This document shows, piece by piece, positions 15,738 to 24,498 of a stretch of DNA of 28,148 nt (position 1 is its first letter; each line of letters starts with the position of its first letter). The stretch is taken from positions 1 to 28,148 of the forward strand of contig CAZVWJ010000033.1 in NCBI GenBank assembly GCA_964631325.1. The letters are read 5' to 3'. Under the pieces are notes generated by a model. The model was not told the DNA's origin. It ran no database searches and saw only the letters and a list, made by a program, of their open reading frames with translations. A program made the position numbers and the translations under genes. The stretch is from CAZVWJ01 sp964631325. Its GTDB lineage: Bacteria > T1Sed10-126.

Positions 15738-15888
15738 GTTTTGCAGAATTTTTAAGCCTGTATACATTCTTCCAGGGGGGATAGCCGGTATTATGCAGGA
15801 GGGCTGAATTACTTTCCGGAGTATGAGATAATAAAAACCAAATTGAGACTTATTATTTTTCAGGTGCGTTTTGTGGGAGGCTAGTTTG

Positions 15889-16416
15889 ATGCGTAAACTA
15901 AAAATTTATCCCGATGAAGTTTTGAAAAAGAAGTGCCGGCCTGTGAAAAAACCCGGGAAGTGGCATGATTTAATTAGTGAGATGAAGAAAGTCATGGTGG
16001 AAAACCAGGGAGTGGGACTTGCAGCGCCCCAGGTCGGTGAGACGATTTCACTTTTCTTAATGGATGAGGCCCGGGAAGGGGGAGAGTCTAAACCTGCTTC
16101 TAAACAGGACATTTCTGCTTATTTCAATCCGGAAATTTTGAATATAAGGGAAAAACGTGAAATTTCCGAGGCCTGCTTGAGTTTTCCTGATATTTCAATT
16201 GAAATTGAACGTGGCCGCGTGCTTGCCTTTCGCGCCCTCAACCGGGCCGGAGAAGAGGTTGAAAAAACCGTGACCGGTCTGCAGGCCCAGTGTGTAAAAC
16301 ACGAAAGTGAACATCTGCGGGGAGTAACCCTGGCCGACCATGCGAGTCTCCAGGAAAAAATGGAAATGCAGAAAAAATTGAAGGCTTACCGGAAGGAACA
16401 TTCTCTTGATGCTTGA
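15889..16416 (+). CDS. def: Peptide deformylase
   Basis: 175 residues; removes the formyl group from the initiator Met of nascent proteins at the ribosome. The three family motifs are present: GVGLAAPQVG (41-50), EACLSFP (94-100, with Ala where EGCLS is usual) and HESEH (138-142). Cys96, His138 and His142 should bind the catalytic metal, Glu139 is the base. The ATG at 15889 is eight bases after GGGAGG; a longer TTG-started frame (15871) contains that SD site and is rejected. fmt overlaps the end by eight bases, giving the classic def-fmt pair. The G-to-A change in motif 2 is mild and activity is likely kept. Confidence 0.95.
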   Translation: MRKLKIYPDEVLKKKCRPVKKPGKWHDLISEMKKVMVENQGVGLAAPQVGETISLFLMDEAREGGESKPASKQDISAYFNPEILNIREKREISEACLSFPDISIEIERGRVLAFRALNRAGEEVEKTVTGLQAQCVKHESEHLRGVTLADHASLQEKMEMQKKLKAYRKEHSLDA

Positions 16417-17350
16417 GACGCTGTTTATAGGTACTGCCCCCTTTGGTTTGCCGGTGCTTGATGAACTTGCCAGTAGAACCGACGTCCGGCTCCGGGGAGT
16501 TATATCCCAGCCCGATCGCCGTCGCGGCCGGGGCCAAAAATTGCAGTCCACTCCCATTTCAAGGCGGGCCCGGGAACTTGACTTATCTTTGTTTCAACCA
16601 GAAAATATTAATCAGGCTGGACCCGGTTGCCTGGAACAATATGAGAACCTTGATGTAATATTTATTGTTGCTTACGGACAGCTTCTTTCTCCGGAAATTT
16701 TTTCTTATCCGGACCGGGGAACATTTAATTTTCACGCCAGCCTCCTGCCTCGCTGGCGGGGAGCTGCTCCGATAAGACATGCGCTGTTAGCCGGGGATGA
16801 AACTACCGGAGTCAGTCTTTTTAAATTGCAGGAGGAATTGGACGCGGGACCGGTCTGTGTTCAACAGGAAATTGAGGTGGGAAAAGACGAAACTTATGGT
16901 GAGCTTTACCGGCGGTTAAGCAACTTAAATGTCCGGGTGCTTGAAGATTTTCTGGACCGACTCAAAGCAGACTCTGTGAATTGTTCTCCCCAGGAGGGGA
17001 AAGTTACTTATGCCTCTCAAATTTCCCGTGAGGATGCCCGGGTGGATTGGGCGGATAAAGCTGAAGAAATAGAACGGCAGGTCAGGGCATTTTGCCCGGA
17101 CCCCGGTGCTTACACAGAAATCAATGGTGAAAGATGTACAATTTATTCAGCTTGCTGCTGTCAGCGGAAGGGAGATCCCGGTCGGCTTCTCGCGGCTTCG
17201 GGAAATGAGCTGGTCATCGCGGCCGGTAAAGGAGCCCTGAAGCTGGAATCCATCCAACCGTCAGGGAGTCGGAAGATGGATACCGGAGCCTTTCTGGCCG
17301 GCCGTCAGGAGTTAGAACAAGGAGAAAATATTATCAATTCAGGGGAGTGA
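16409..17350 (+). CDS. fmt: Methionyl-tRNA formyltransferase
   Basis: 313 residues, the usual length. It formylates Met on initiator tRNA with 10-formyl-tetrahydrofolate. The N-terminal Rossmann domain carries FNFHASLLPRWRGAAPI (106-122) with catalytic Asn107 and His109, and Asp145 in LDAGP. The C-terminal OB-like tRNA-binding domain starts near 205 (VTYASQISREDARVDW). ATG at 16409 overlaps the def stop (ATGCTTGA), with GGAAGG upstream; a TTG directly before it is less likely. A Cys-Cys-Cys run (SACCCQRKG) in the C-terminal domain is unusual but not in a known functional site. The ATPase gene begins six bases after its stop. Confidence 0.95.
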   Translation: MLETLFIGTAPFGLPVLDELASRTDVRLRGVISQPDRRRGRGQKLQSTPISRRARELDLSLFQPENINQAGPGCLEQYENLDVIFIVAYGQLLSPEIFSYPDRGTFNFHASLLPRWRGAAPIRHALLAGDETTGVSLFKLQEELDAGPVCVQQEIEVGKDETYGELYRRLSNLNVRVLEDFLDRLKADSVNCSPQEGKVTYASQISREDARVDWADKAEEIERQVRAFCPDPGAYTEINGERCTIYSACCCQRKGDPGRLLAASGNELVIAAGKGALKLESIQPSGSRKMDTGAFLAGRQELEQGENIINSGE

Positions 17351-17355
17351 TTTGT

Positions 17356-18642
17356 ATGTTACAGAAAAAGCAGATACCCGAGGCAATACCCGGTAAACCA
17401 AAGAACCTGGAAGAAGTGGATATACCGGAGAGTTTTTTGCTGGAGCTAGTTCTAAAAACAATTAATTCTACCGGTGAAATGTCCGGGAAAGAACTTTCAA
17501 ACCGGATTTGTCTTCCTTTTGGAAATATTCTTAAACCTTTGATAGATCAACTCCAGGATGAAAAATTTATTGAGATAAAAGGCGGCGGGCAGTTTGCCGA
17601 ACAATGGGACTATGCAATAACCAAAGCAGGCCGCGAGCGGGTGCAGGAAATCTTCGAAGAGGATCGTTACCTCGGCCCGGCACCGGTTTCCTTGAAAGAA
17701 TACGAAGAAGTTACCGCAAATTTTTCCGTCCGTGCTGAACAGATTACCCGCCACGACCTGGAACAGGCGTTCGAGGGAATGATAATCAAACCCGAATACC
17801 TGGACGTGCTGGGGCCGGCAGTTAACAGCGGCAAATCAGTTTTTGTCTATGGATCGCCCGGAAATGGTAAAACCCTTATTTGTGAACGTGTTATTAATGC
17901 TTTCAGTGAACGGGTAGGTATTCCCCATGCTATTTATGCCGGTGAAGCTGTGATTAAATTTTATGATGCTACATATCATAACGTTTACGAAGCCCCTGAT
18001 GGAGTTATAGATACCCGTTGGTTGGTTTCTGACCGCCCTTTTGTCAGTGTGGGTGGAGAATTAACCATGGAGGAACTTGATCTAATTTATGAACCTGCCG
18101 TCGGCTTTTACGAGGCCCCTTTCCAGCTCAAGGCAAATACCGGGGTATTACTAATTGATGACTTTGGTCGTCAGGCAGTGGCTCCGGAGGATTTGTTAAA
18201 TCGATGGATTATGCCTCTGGAAAAGGGGGAGGATTTTCTCACCCTTCATACTGGTTTAAAATTAGCGGTTCCCTTTGAAACGCTGGTGTTTTACAGTACT
18301 AACATTAATCCTGCGGAACTTGTTGATGAAGCTTTTCTGCGGCGGTTAAGGTATAAAATCCATGCCGAAAATCCCGAAGAAGAGGAATTTCGTGAAATTT
18401 TTGAACTGGAAACCAGTGAGTTGGATATGCAGGTTGAGCCATCGGCCCTGGATTATTTAATTAAAAATCATTACCGGGAAACAAAACGACACTTCCGTCG
18501 TTGTCATCCCCGGGATCTGCTGGAGATCATTGATGATTATTGTGCTTACCAGCAGTCGGAGTCCCGGGTTACACCGGCTCTTCTCGATTACGCCGCTAAT
18601 TCGTATTTTCCCGATAACGTGATTTCAGATGACCTGGATTGA
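17356..18642 (+). CDS. AAA+ ATPase with N-terminal winged-helix-like domain
   Basis: 428 residues from the ATG at 17356, eight bases after AGGGGAG; a GTG at 17347 overlapping the fmt stop is possible but would place the SD site at the start. Residues ~25-100 look like a winged helix (MSGKELSNRICLPFGNILKPLIDQLQDEKFIEI, here cited by position 42-74). The ATPase core has Walker A GSPGNGKT (166-173), Walker B LLIDDFGRQ (265-273), a sensor-1-like YSTNINP and an arginine-rich LRRLRYKI. A C-terminal helical lid follows. Similar AAA+ proteins exist in many diderm bacteria without a firm role. It overlaps the cvpA-like gene by 14 bases. Function unassigned; ATP-driven remodelling of a protein or nucleic-acid partner is inferred. 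Confidence 0.8.
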   Translation: MLQKKQIPEAIPGKPKNLEEVDIPESFLLELVLKTINSTGEMSGKELSNRICLPFGNILKPLIDQLQDEKFIEIKGGGQFAEQWDYAITKAGRERVQEIFEEDRYLGPAPVSLKEYEEVTANFSVRAEQITRHDLEQAFEGMIIKPEYLDVLGPAVNSGKSVFVYGSPGNGKTLICERVINAFSERVGIPHAIYAGEAVIKFYDATYHNVYEAPDGVIDTRWLVSDRPFVSVGGELTMEELDLIYEPAVGFYEAPFQLKANTGVLLIDDFGRQAVAPEDLLNRWIMPLEKGEDFLTLHTGLKLAVPFETLVFYSTNINPAELVDEAFLRRLRYKIHAENPEEEEFREIFELETSELDMQVEPSALDYLIKNHYRETKRHFRRCHPRDLLEIIDDYCAYQQSESRVTPALLDYAANSYFPDNVISDDLD

Positions 18643-19165
18643 TTTTGTTTTTTTGGGAGCGGTGGGTTTAAGTACTTTTTGGAGCTTTCGCCAGGGATTT
18701 ATAATGGAGGTTTTTTATACGCTTTCGGTCTTACTCGGGCTTTTTTGTGCCTTCTTGTTTTATCCCTATTTCACCCCGCTTTTAACCGGCCTTCTGGGGG
18801 GGGATGATCTCGGGACCACGGTTGCTTTTGGTACTGTATTTTTATTTTCAGCTATTTTACTTGTCTTACTGGGGCTATTATGTCACAATTTCGTCCATTT
18901 TGTTAAACTGGGTTTCTTCGATCGGATAGCAGGTGGTTTGCTTGGTTTTTTTCGGGCAGTTGTTGCCGTGGCCGTAGTAATTGTTATTGTGGTTGCGGTT
19001 AGTGGCAAAAATAAGCCGAAATACATTGAAAATTCTTACTTCTGTCAGCCTGTGGTTGAAGCCACCAATTGGACAATGAACAGGGTTCCATACCTCTTCG
19101 ATAGGTTTAAAAAGGATTATGGCCAGCGCACTAAAAAATGGTTAAAACGTCTGCGGGAGGAGTGA
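18629..19165 (+). CDS. CvpA-family inner-membrane protein
   Basis: 178 residues with four predicted membrane helices (about 5-25, 30-50, 63-88, 100-125) and a basic cytoplasmic tail (KKDYGQRTKKWLKRLREE). The start MTWIDFVFLGAVGLSTFWSF and the GFFDRIAGGLLGFFRA segment match the colicin-V-production (CvpA) family, whose members affect envelope stress resistance and secretion in other bacteria; the molecular activity is unknown. The ATG lies inside the end of the AAA+ gene with no SD site, so translation is probably coupled. The TPR gene begins three bases after its stop. Confidence 0.8.
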   Translation: MTWIDFVFLGAVGLSTFWSFRQGFIMEVFYTLSVLLGLFCAFLFYPYFTPLLTGLLGGDDLGTTVAFGTVFLFSAILLVLLGLLCHNFVHFVKLGFFDRIAGGLLGFFRAVVAVAVVIVIVVAVSGKNKPKYIENSYFCQPVVEATNWTMNRVPYLFDRFKKDYGQRTKKWLKRLREE

Positions 19166-19168
19166 GAA

Positions 19169-19903
19169 TTGTCTACTCTTCAGGCTCGTAAAAAAGCTGA
19201 AAAGGCGTTATCTGAAGAGAAACTTTCAGATGCGGTAGAGGCCTTGAAAAAAGGATTGAACCGGGATCCTTACTGGAGCTGGGGGCATCTAAAACTCGGA
19301 GATATATATTTAATTGAACTTGATCATCCTGTCTATGCTCTGGTTGAATACAGGAAACTACAAAAAGTAAAGGACGCTTTAACCGGCTCAGAAAAAATCC
19401 GGCTGGCCTGGGCCTATCATCAGCGTTCATTCGATGATAAGGCCAGGGAAATTTTAACGGGTATTGAGATAGAAGATTTACCGGATGAGCTGGAAATTTT
19501 CGACCGAAAGATAAAGACGGAAGAAAAATTCCGACAATTAAATTCTGAAGTCCAAAAAAATGTTGCTGAAGATTCAGACGACTATTTCAAGAAACATTTC
19601 CGGCAGGGAAATGAATTTTTGAACGCGGGAAATTTTTACCGGGCTCAGCAGGCCTATGAGGAAGCCCTTCAATTTAAGAACTCTTCTGAAGCCAAATTGA
19701 ACCTGGCTCGCTGTTTGATCGAACGGGTTAAATTTCCGGCCGCGGTTCGTCAGTTGAAAAAACTGTTAAATGATGAACACGTGCACGATAAAGCTCGAAA
19801 ATTACTGACTTCGGTTTACAGGCGTCTGGGCCTGCCGGTGAGTAAATTAAATTCAGATGTTAAAGAGGACGAAAATGACTCCCGCTCTGCCGCGGGCGCT
19901 TGA
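19169..19903 (+). CDS. TPR-repeat protein
   Basis: 244 residues, start TTG seven bases after GGGAGGAG. The sequence is helical with TPR-like repeats: residues ~8-60 (ALSEEKLSDAVEALKKGL, then WGHLKLGDIYLI), a middle stretch, and ~145-225 (GNEFLNAGNFYRAQQAYEEA, LNLARCLIERVKFPAAV). TPRs form scaffolds for protein-protein contacts. There is no signal peptide, so it should be cytoplasmic. It is the last gene of the def-fmt-AAA+-cvpA chain and may be the adaptor for the AAA+ ATPase or CvpA-like protein; that is inference from tight spacing. The C-terminal 20 residues are low-complexity and acidic. Confidence 0.75.
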   Translation: MSTLQARKKAEKALSEEKLSDAVEALKKGLNRDPYWSWGHLKLGDIYLIELDHPVYALVEYRKLQKVKDALTGSEKIRLAWAYHQRSFDDKAREILTGIEIEDLPDELEIFDRKIKTEEKFRQLNSEVQKNVAEDSDDYFKKHFRQGNEFLNAGNFYRAQQAYEEALQFKNSSEAKLNLARCLIERVKFPAAVRQLKKLLNDEHVHDKARKLLTSVYRRLGLPVSKLNSDVKEDENDSRSAAGA

Positions 19904-19918
19904 AATTACTATTACGAG

Positions 19919-19948
19919 TTGATTTTTGCGTGAAATTACAAGTATTAG
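19919..19948 (+). promoter_or_regulatory. Possible metK promoter
   Basis: TTGATT (19919-19924) and TATTAG (19943-19948) are 18 bases apart, 27 bases before the metK ATG. The leader would be too short for a SAM riboswitch. Confidence 0.4.
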
Positions 19949-19975
19949 ATTAACATTTACGGAGTGATTAGTTCT

Positions 19976-21124
19976 ATGTTTTACGGTGAAGAACCTTATT
20001 TGTTTACTTCAGAATCGGTAACGGAAGGTCATCCCGATAAGATGGCCGACCAGATTAGTGATGCTGTCTTAGACGCTGTTTATGAACAGGATTCTCGGGC
20101 CAGGGTGGCCTGTGAAACTTCTGTCTCTACCGGCCTGGTCCTCTTGACCGGGGAAATAACTGCGGACGCTGACGTTGATTACTCTGAGTTGGTTCGGGAA
20201 ACAGTCCGAGACATTGGTTATACCAGCAGTGAGCTCGGGTTTGATGCAGAAACCTGCTCGGTAATGGTTGCTCTTGATCGCCAGTCTCAGGACATCGCCC
20301 AGGGAGTGGATACCGGTGGAGCCGGTGATCAGGGGCTGATGTTTGGTTATGCAACTGATGAAACAGAGGAGTTGATGCCCGCTCCTATTATTCTTTCGCA
20401 CCGGCTCACCCAGGGGCTCGCCCGGTTGCGAAAAGACGACGTAATTTCTTATTTGCGGCCGGACGGTAAGAGTCAGGTTACTGTTCGGTACGAGGACGAG
20501 GAACCTGTTGAAGTGACTGCTATTGTGGTCTCCACTCAGCATTCACCGGAAGTTTCTCAGAAACAGATAAAAAATGACCTTGAAGATGAATTAATTGAAG
20601 ACGTGATTCCCGATAATATGCTGACTTCAGATACTGATGTTTACGTCAATCCTACCGGTCGGTTTGTTCGGGGCGGTCCTTACGGTGACGCCGGTCTGAC
20701 CGGGCGAAAGATAATTGTTGATACCTATGGAGGCTTTTGCACTCACGGTGGTGGTGCCTTTTCTGGTAAGGACCCGACCAAAGTAGATCGCAGTGCCACT
20801 TATGGTGCCCGTTACGTGGCTAAAAATATAGTTGCCGCTGGACTGGCCAAACAGTGTACAGTCCAACTTGCTTATGCAATTGGCGTTGTTGAACCGGTCT
20901 CTATCCTGGTTGATACTCACGGAACTGGGGAAGTACCAAAAAAGGAACTGGAACGGGCAGTCCGGGAAGAATTTGATCTAACGCCGAATGGTTTGATCGA
21001 GGGACTGAAACTACGCCGTCCAATTTTTGAAGAAACGGCTGCTTACGGTCACTTCGGTCGCAGTGGTGAAGGCTTCACATGGGAAAAAACTGATCGAATT
21101 GAATCCTTACAGAAACGGCTTTAA
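19976..21124 (+). CDS. metK: S-adenosylmethionine synthetase
   Basis: 382 residues, standard length. It makes SAM from methionine and ATP in the cytoplasm. Signature motifs: GHPDK (18-22), GGAGDQGLMFGYA (114-126), the ATP/phosphate-binding GGGAFSGKDPTKVDRS (258-273) and a conserved core with Mg/K ligands. The ATG at 19976 follows GGAGTGA by eight bases; a GTG at 19964 overlaps that SD site and is rejected. A possible promoter lies at 19919-19948. It leads into hisS after 56 bases. Confidence 0.97.
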   Translation: MFYGEEPYLFTSESVTEGHPDKMADQISDAVLDAVYEQDSRARVACETSVSTGLVLLTGEITADADVDYSELVRETVRDIGYTSSELGFDAETCSVMVALDRQSQDIAQGVDTGGAGDQGLMFGYATDETEELMPAPIILSHRLTQGLARLRKDDVISYLRPDGKSQVTVRYEDEEPVEVTAIVVSTQHSPEVSQKQIKNDLEDELIEDVIPDNMLTSDTDVYVNPTGRFVRGGPYGDAGLTGRKIIVDTYGGFCTHGGGAFSGKDPTKVDRSATYGARYVAKNIVAAGLAKQCTVQLAYAIGVVEPVSILVDTHGTGEVPKKELERAVREEFDLTPNGLIEGLKLRRPIFEETAAYGHFGRSGEGFTWEKTDRIESLQKRL

Positions 21125-21150
21125 AAACTGGTGTCTACTTTACCTTCCTT

Positions 21151-21156
21151 TATAAT
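21151..21156 (+). promoter_or_regulatory. Possible -10 box before hisS
   Basis: A perfect TATAAT lies 24 bases before the hisS GTG. No good -35 is found 16-18 bases upstream, so hisS may depend on metK read-through as well. Confidence 0.3.
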
Positions 21157-21180
21157 AAGAAAGTCCAGGGTGTAATAACG

Positions 21181-22458
21181 GTGAAACTACAGGCTTTGTC
21201 TGGTATGCGGGATTATCTGGGATCTGCCGCCGAGGAATTAACCAGGTTGCAAAAAATGGCCCGCCAGGTTTTCTCGGCTGCCGGTTATCGGGAAATTCGG
21301 ACTCCGGTTCTGGAAGCTGGTCGACTGTTTGATCGCTCTCTGGGAGAAGAGTCCGACGTAGTCTCCAAAGAGATGTATACCGTAGAGCAAAGCGGTGACC
21401 GGGTGATTGCCCTTCGTCCGGAAAATACAGCCGGAATTGTTCGCGCCCTGATTGAACACGGTTTAATTTCTAACCGGAACCAGTTGAAAGTCCATTACAA
21501 CGGCCCGATGTTTCGTCACGAAAGACCCCAGAGCGGTCGTTTGCGGCAGTTTCACCAGGCGGGTCTTGAGGTGTTTGGGCGCCCTGAACCCCTGGCTGAC
21601 GCCGAGGTTATTTCACTGGCTCAATCTTTTCTTACAGCGGCCGGGATTGATAATCATACCCTCTGCCTGAATTCAATTGGCTGTCCGGAGTGCCGCCCTG
21701 CTTTTGTAAAGGCTCTGCGGGAGTCTATTGAACCTTATAAAGAGAAAATTTGCTCGGATTGTCGGCACCGGCTGGAGACAAATCCCCTGAGAATTCTTGA
21801 CTGTAAAGAGCCGGAGTGCCGGGGAATTTATTCAGAGGAAGCACCGCAGATCAGTGATTTTTGGTGTGATGAATGTAAACCCCATTTTGCTCGCGTGAAA
21901 GAGTTGCTTTCTGCTTACGAAGTTAAATTTCAGGAAGATCCTCGCCTGGTCCGGGGCCTTGATTATTATACCCGTACCACGTTTGAATTCATCTCCGAAC
22001 AACTGGGGGGGCAGGACGCTATCCTTGCCGGCGGGCGATACGACGAATTGGTTGAACAACTCGGCGGTAATTCAACGCCGGCGATTGGGTTTTCGGCCGG
22101 CCTGGAAAGGATGATGCTTCTGCGCTCGACTTATCACGAAGAACAGGTGGATGTTAAGGTTGATTGTTATTTTATCCCCATGAACCGGGAGGCGCTGGAG
22201 AAGTTGCTCCCGGTAATAAAAAATTGCCGGGGCCGGGAGGAGTTGTCCTTGAGTTGTGAAATTGGTAATCCCGAGGACAGTATTAAAGCCCAGCTTCGCC
22301 GTGCCAATCGGTATGAAGCCCGGCTGGCCCTGATCTGTGGCCCCCGGGAACTGGAAAATCAACAGATAACAGTAAAAGAAATGGCTTCCGGCGAACAAGA
22401 AAATATTGAATTTAAAAGTGACGAGGGGTTAATCAATCAACTCACACAATATCTGTAG
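21181..22458 (+). CDS. hisS: Histidyl-tRNA synthetase
   Basis: 425 residues, normal for bacterial class II HisRS, which charges tRNA-His. Visible motifs: ALRPENTAGIVRALIEHGL, motif 2 with FRHERPQSGRLRQFHQ, the histidine-specific GLDYYTRTTFEF, and motif 3 GFSAGLERMM. An insert carries several Cys pairs (CPEC, CSDC, CKEPEC, CDEC), common in one HisRS branch and able to bind zinc. The C-terminal anticodon-binding domain is complete. Start GTG, with AGGGTG ahead. aspS follows after a 258-base palindrome-bearing gap. Confidence 0.97.
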   Translation: MKLQALSGMRDYLGSAAEELTRLQKMARQVFSAAGYREIRTPVLEAGRLFDRSLGEESDVVSKEMYTVEQSGDRVIALRPENTAGIVRALIEHGLISNRNQLKVHYNGPMFRHERPQSGRLRQFHQAGLEVFGRPEPLADAEVISLAQSFLTAAGIDNHTLCLNSIGCPECRPAFVKALRESIEPYKEKICSDCRHRLETNPLRILDCKEPECRGIYSEEAPQISDFWCDECKPHFARVKELLSAYEVKFQEDPRLVRGLDYYTRTTFEFISEQLGGQDAILAGGRYDELVEQLGGNSTPAIGFSAGLERMMLLRSTYHEEQVDVKVDCYFIPMNREALEKLLPVIKNCRGREELSLSCEIGNPEDSIKAQLRRANRYEARLALICGPRELENQQITVKEMASGEQENIEFKSDEGLINQLTQYL

Positions 22459-22512
22459 AATATAACATCGAGATGCCGGCAAAAACATTTACAGTCCTAA
22501 TCGCCGCTTGTC

Positions 22513-22602
22513 ATTGCCGTCCAGCACTCAATAAGGGAGTTGCTGAAAAAATACAGAGTTTCCACTGAGAGCGCCCAATTGAGTGCTGGATGACCCGGCA
22601 AT
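22513..22602. repeat. Two-step palindrome between hisS and aspS
   Basis: CCAGCACTCAAT (22521-22532) pairs perfectly with 22578-22589, and ATTGCCG (22513-22519) with CGGCAAT (22596-22602), enclosing a 45-base loop. No T-run follows. It resembles dispersed palindromic repeats; a leader or processing site for aspS is also possible. Confidence 0.65.
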
Positions 22603-22627
22603 CCATTTTTAAGGTTTTCTTCTATCG

Positions 22628-22643
22628 CCCTGCTCTCGCAGGG
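22628..22643 (+). repeat. Small GC hairpin before aspS
   Basis: CCCTGC and GCAGGG pair around the tetraloop TCTC. TTTCT (22616-22620) can pair with AGAAA (22648-22652) outside it. There is no T-run, so it is not a standard terminator. Confidence 0.5.
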
Positions 22644-22716
22644 TTGGAGAAATTTTCTTGTGACGGAGTTAATAATTACGCATCCATCTTTACCTGATTT
22701 TAGAAAGGTGTAATCA

Positions 22717-24498
22717 ATGAATAATAGTGAAACAAATTTTCGAACCCATTATTGTGCTGATCTGTCTGAACAAGAAGTTGGAGAAGAGGTTTCCCTGGCC
22801 GGCTGGGTTGATGCCCGGCGGGACCACGGTGGGGTGATTTTTATTGATTTGCGCGATCGAACTGGACTTTTACAGGTTGTCTTTGATCGTGAGGAAGATC
22901 CACAACTGCACGAAAAAGCCGGTGAATTGCGGCGAGAATTTGTGATTAAGGTAACCGGCGAAATTCGTCATCGTTCCGAAGAAACAGTGAATCCGCGGCT
23001 CAAGACCGGAACTATTGAACTGGAAGCCACCGGGATTGAAATATTAAATAGTGCTAAAACTCCCCCCTTTCCCCTGGAAGAAGCGGAAAAGACCCGGGAG
23101 GATCTGCGGCTTGCTTATCGTTACCTGGACTTACGGCGCACCCGCCTGAAATCTAACCTGGCTCTGCGCCATGAAGTCGCGCAAGCCGTGCGTAATTATC
23201 TTTCTGACCGGGGATTCTGGGAAGTTGAAACTCCGGTTCTTACCCGTTCAACTCCTGAAGGTGCCCGGGATTACGTGGTTCCCAGCCGGAATAATCGCGG
23301 TAAATTTTATGCCCTGCCGCAATCTCCCCAGCTCTTTAAACAATTGCTCATGTGTTCGGGGACAGACCGTTATTTTCAGATTGTTAAGTGTTTTCGGGAC
23401 GAGGATCTTCGGGCTGACCGCCAGCCGGAATTCACCCAGATAGATCTGGAAGCCAGTTTTATTTCAGAAAAAGATATTTATGATGTCTCGGAAGGAATAA
23501 TTGAGGTTGCCGCGGAGACGGCCGGGGTTGACCTGCCTGAACCGCCTTTTAAACGTCTCTCTTATTCGGAAGCAATGCAGCGTTTCGGGACAGATCGTCC
23601 CGATACCCGCTACGACCTGGAATTGCAGGGAGTTACCGGGATCTTTTCTGATACAGAACTGGGTGTTTTTAAATCAGTGGTTGAAGCCGAAGGAATCATC
23701 AAAACACTTGTGGTTCCCGGTGGCGCTGAATGGTCGCGCTCGCGGCTGGATGAATACACCGACCAGGCCCAGTCGCTGGGAGCAAAAGGGCTGGCCTGGA
23801 TTAAGATTTTGCCCGACGAATGGCAGTCTCCTATTGCCAAGTTTTTGTCTGAACAGGAGAAGAAGGAGTTAACCGCTGCGACCGGACTCTCGGAGGGGGA
23901 CTGTATTTTGTTTATGGCCGATCAGCCCCACGTGGTGAATCGGGTTCTCTCCAACCTGCGGCGGCAAATTGCCGAGGACGAACAGTTGATCCCGGATACG
24001 GATGAGCTGTTGTGGATAACTAATTTCCCCCTGATGGAATACGATGAAGTAGAAGATCGCTATGAAGCTATGCATCACCCCTTTACCGCTCCCACCGAGG
24101 AGTCCCTGGAAGCCCTGCCGGAAAATCCGGAGACAGCTTATTCCCGGGCTTATGACCTTGTCTGGAATGGTGTGGAAATTGGTGGTGGAAGTATCAGAAA
24201 TCACACCCGCAAACAGCAGGAGTTAATGTTCGATTCCCTGGGAATAGAGACTGACCGGGCGGAAGAAAAGTTTGGTTTTCTGCTGGAAGCACTTGAATAC
24301 GGTGCTCCCCCCCACGGTGGAATTGCATTTGGTTTTGACCGGCTGTTGATGCTTCTGGCCGGAGAAAACACCATTCGAAATGTAATCCCTTTCCCCAAGA
24401 CCCAGCGGGCTACTGATCCCCTGACCGAAGCTCCGGCAGATATTTCAACTGATCAACTCGAGGAGTTGGGCCTGGAGGTCCGGGAACTGGATGAATAA
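22717..24498 (+). CDS. aspS: Aspartyl-tRNA synthetase, possibly non-discriminating
   Basis: 593 residues, the bacterial type with a GAD insertion. N-terminal OB-fold anticodon domain (LAGWVDARRDHGGVIFIDLRD region, 27-47), QSPQLFKQLLM, class II motif 2 FRDEDLRADRQPEFTQ, GAD domain in the ~300-420 region, and motif 3 GIAFGFDRLLMLLAG. Residue His37 in RRDHGG matches the position where discriminating enzymes usually have Leu and non-discriminating ones have His; the second marker position (SEETVNP) has Glu, neither the typical Lys nor Gly. It may therefore also charge tRNA-Asn, needing GatCAB. ATG follows AAAGGTG. The stop overlaps phoH by eight bases. Confidence 0.96.
   Translation: MNNSETNFRTHYCADLSEQEVGEEVSLAGWVDARRDHGGVIFIDLRDRTGLLQVVFDREEDPQLHEKAGELRREFVIKVTGEIRHRSEETVNPRLKTGTIELEATGIEILNSAKTPPFPLEEAEKTREDLRLAYRYLDLRRTRLKSNLALRHEVAQAVRNYLSDRGFWEVETPVLTRSTPEGARDYVVPSRNNRGKFYALPQSPQLFKQLLMCSGTDRYFQIVKCFRDEDLRADRQPEFTQIDLEASFISEKDIYDVSEGIIEVAAETAGVDLPEPPFKRLSYSEAMQRFGTDRPDTRYDLELQGVTGIFSDTELGVFKSVVEAEGIIKTLVVPGGAEWSRSRLDEYTDQAQSLGAKGLAWIKILPDEWQSPIAKFLSEQEKKELTAATGLSEGDCILFMADQPHVVNRVLSNLRRQIAEDEQLIPDTDELLWITNFPLMEYDEVEDRYEAMHHPFTAPTEESLEALPENPETAYSRAYDLVWNGVEIGGGSIRNHTRKQQELMFDSLGIETDRAEEKFGFLLEALEYGAPPHGGIAFGFDRLLMLLAGENTIRNVIPFPKTQRATDPLTEAPADISTDQLEELGLEVRELDE

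Larger units (their letters stand above)
22459..22716. other. hisS-aspS intergenic region
   Basis: 258 bases without a gene. It carries a large palindrome (22513-22602) and a small hairpin (22628-22643). I looked for a T-box leader and found no TGGNACCGCG-type antiterminator sequence. Confidence 0.6.

Noticed and set aside
16195..16557. Minus-strand ORFs of 99-120 codons opposite the def/fmt junction
   Set aside because: They are antisense to two well-conserved genes and show no family features.
19904..19975. SAM riboswitch upstream of metK
   Set aside because: Only ~70 bases are available and no nested helices fitting a SAM aptamer are seen.
22459..22716. T-box leader controlling aspS
   Set aside because: No TGGNACCGCG-like antiterminator sequence and no terminator with a T-run were found.
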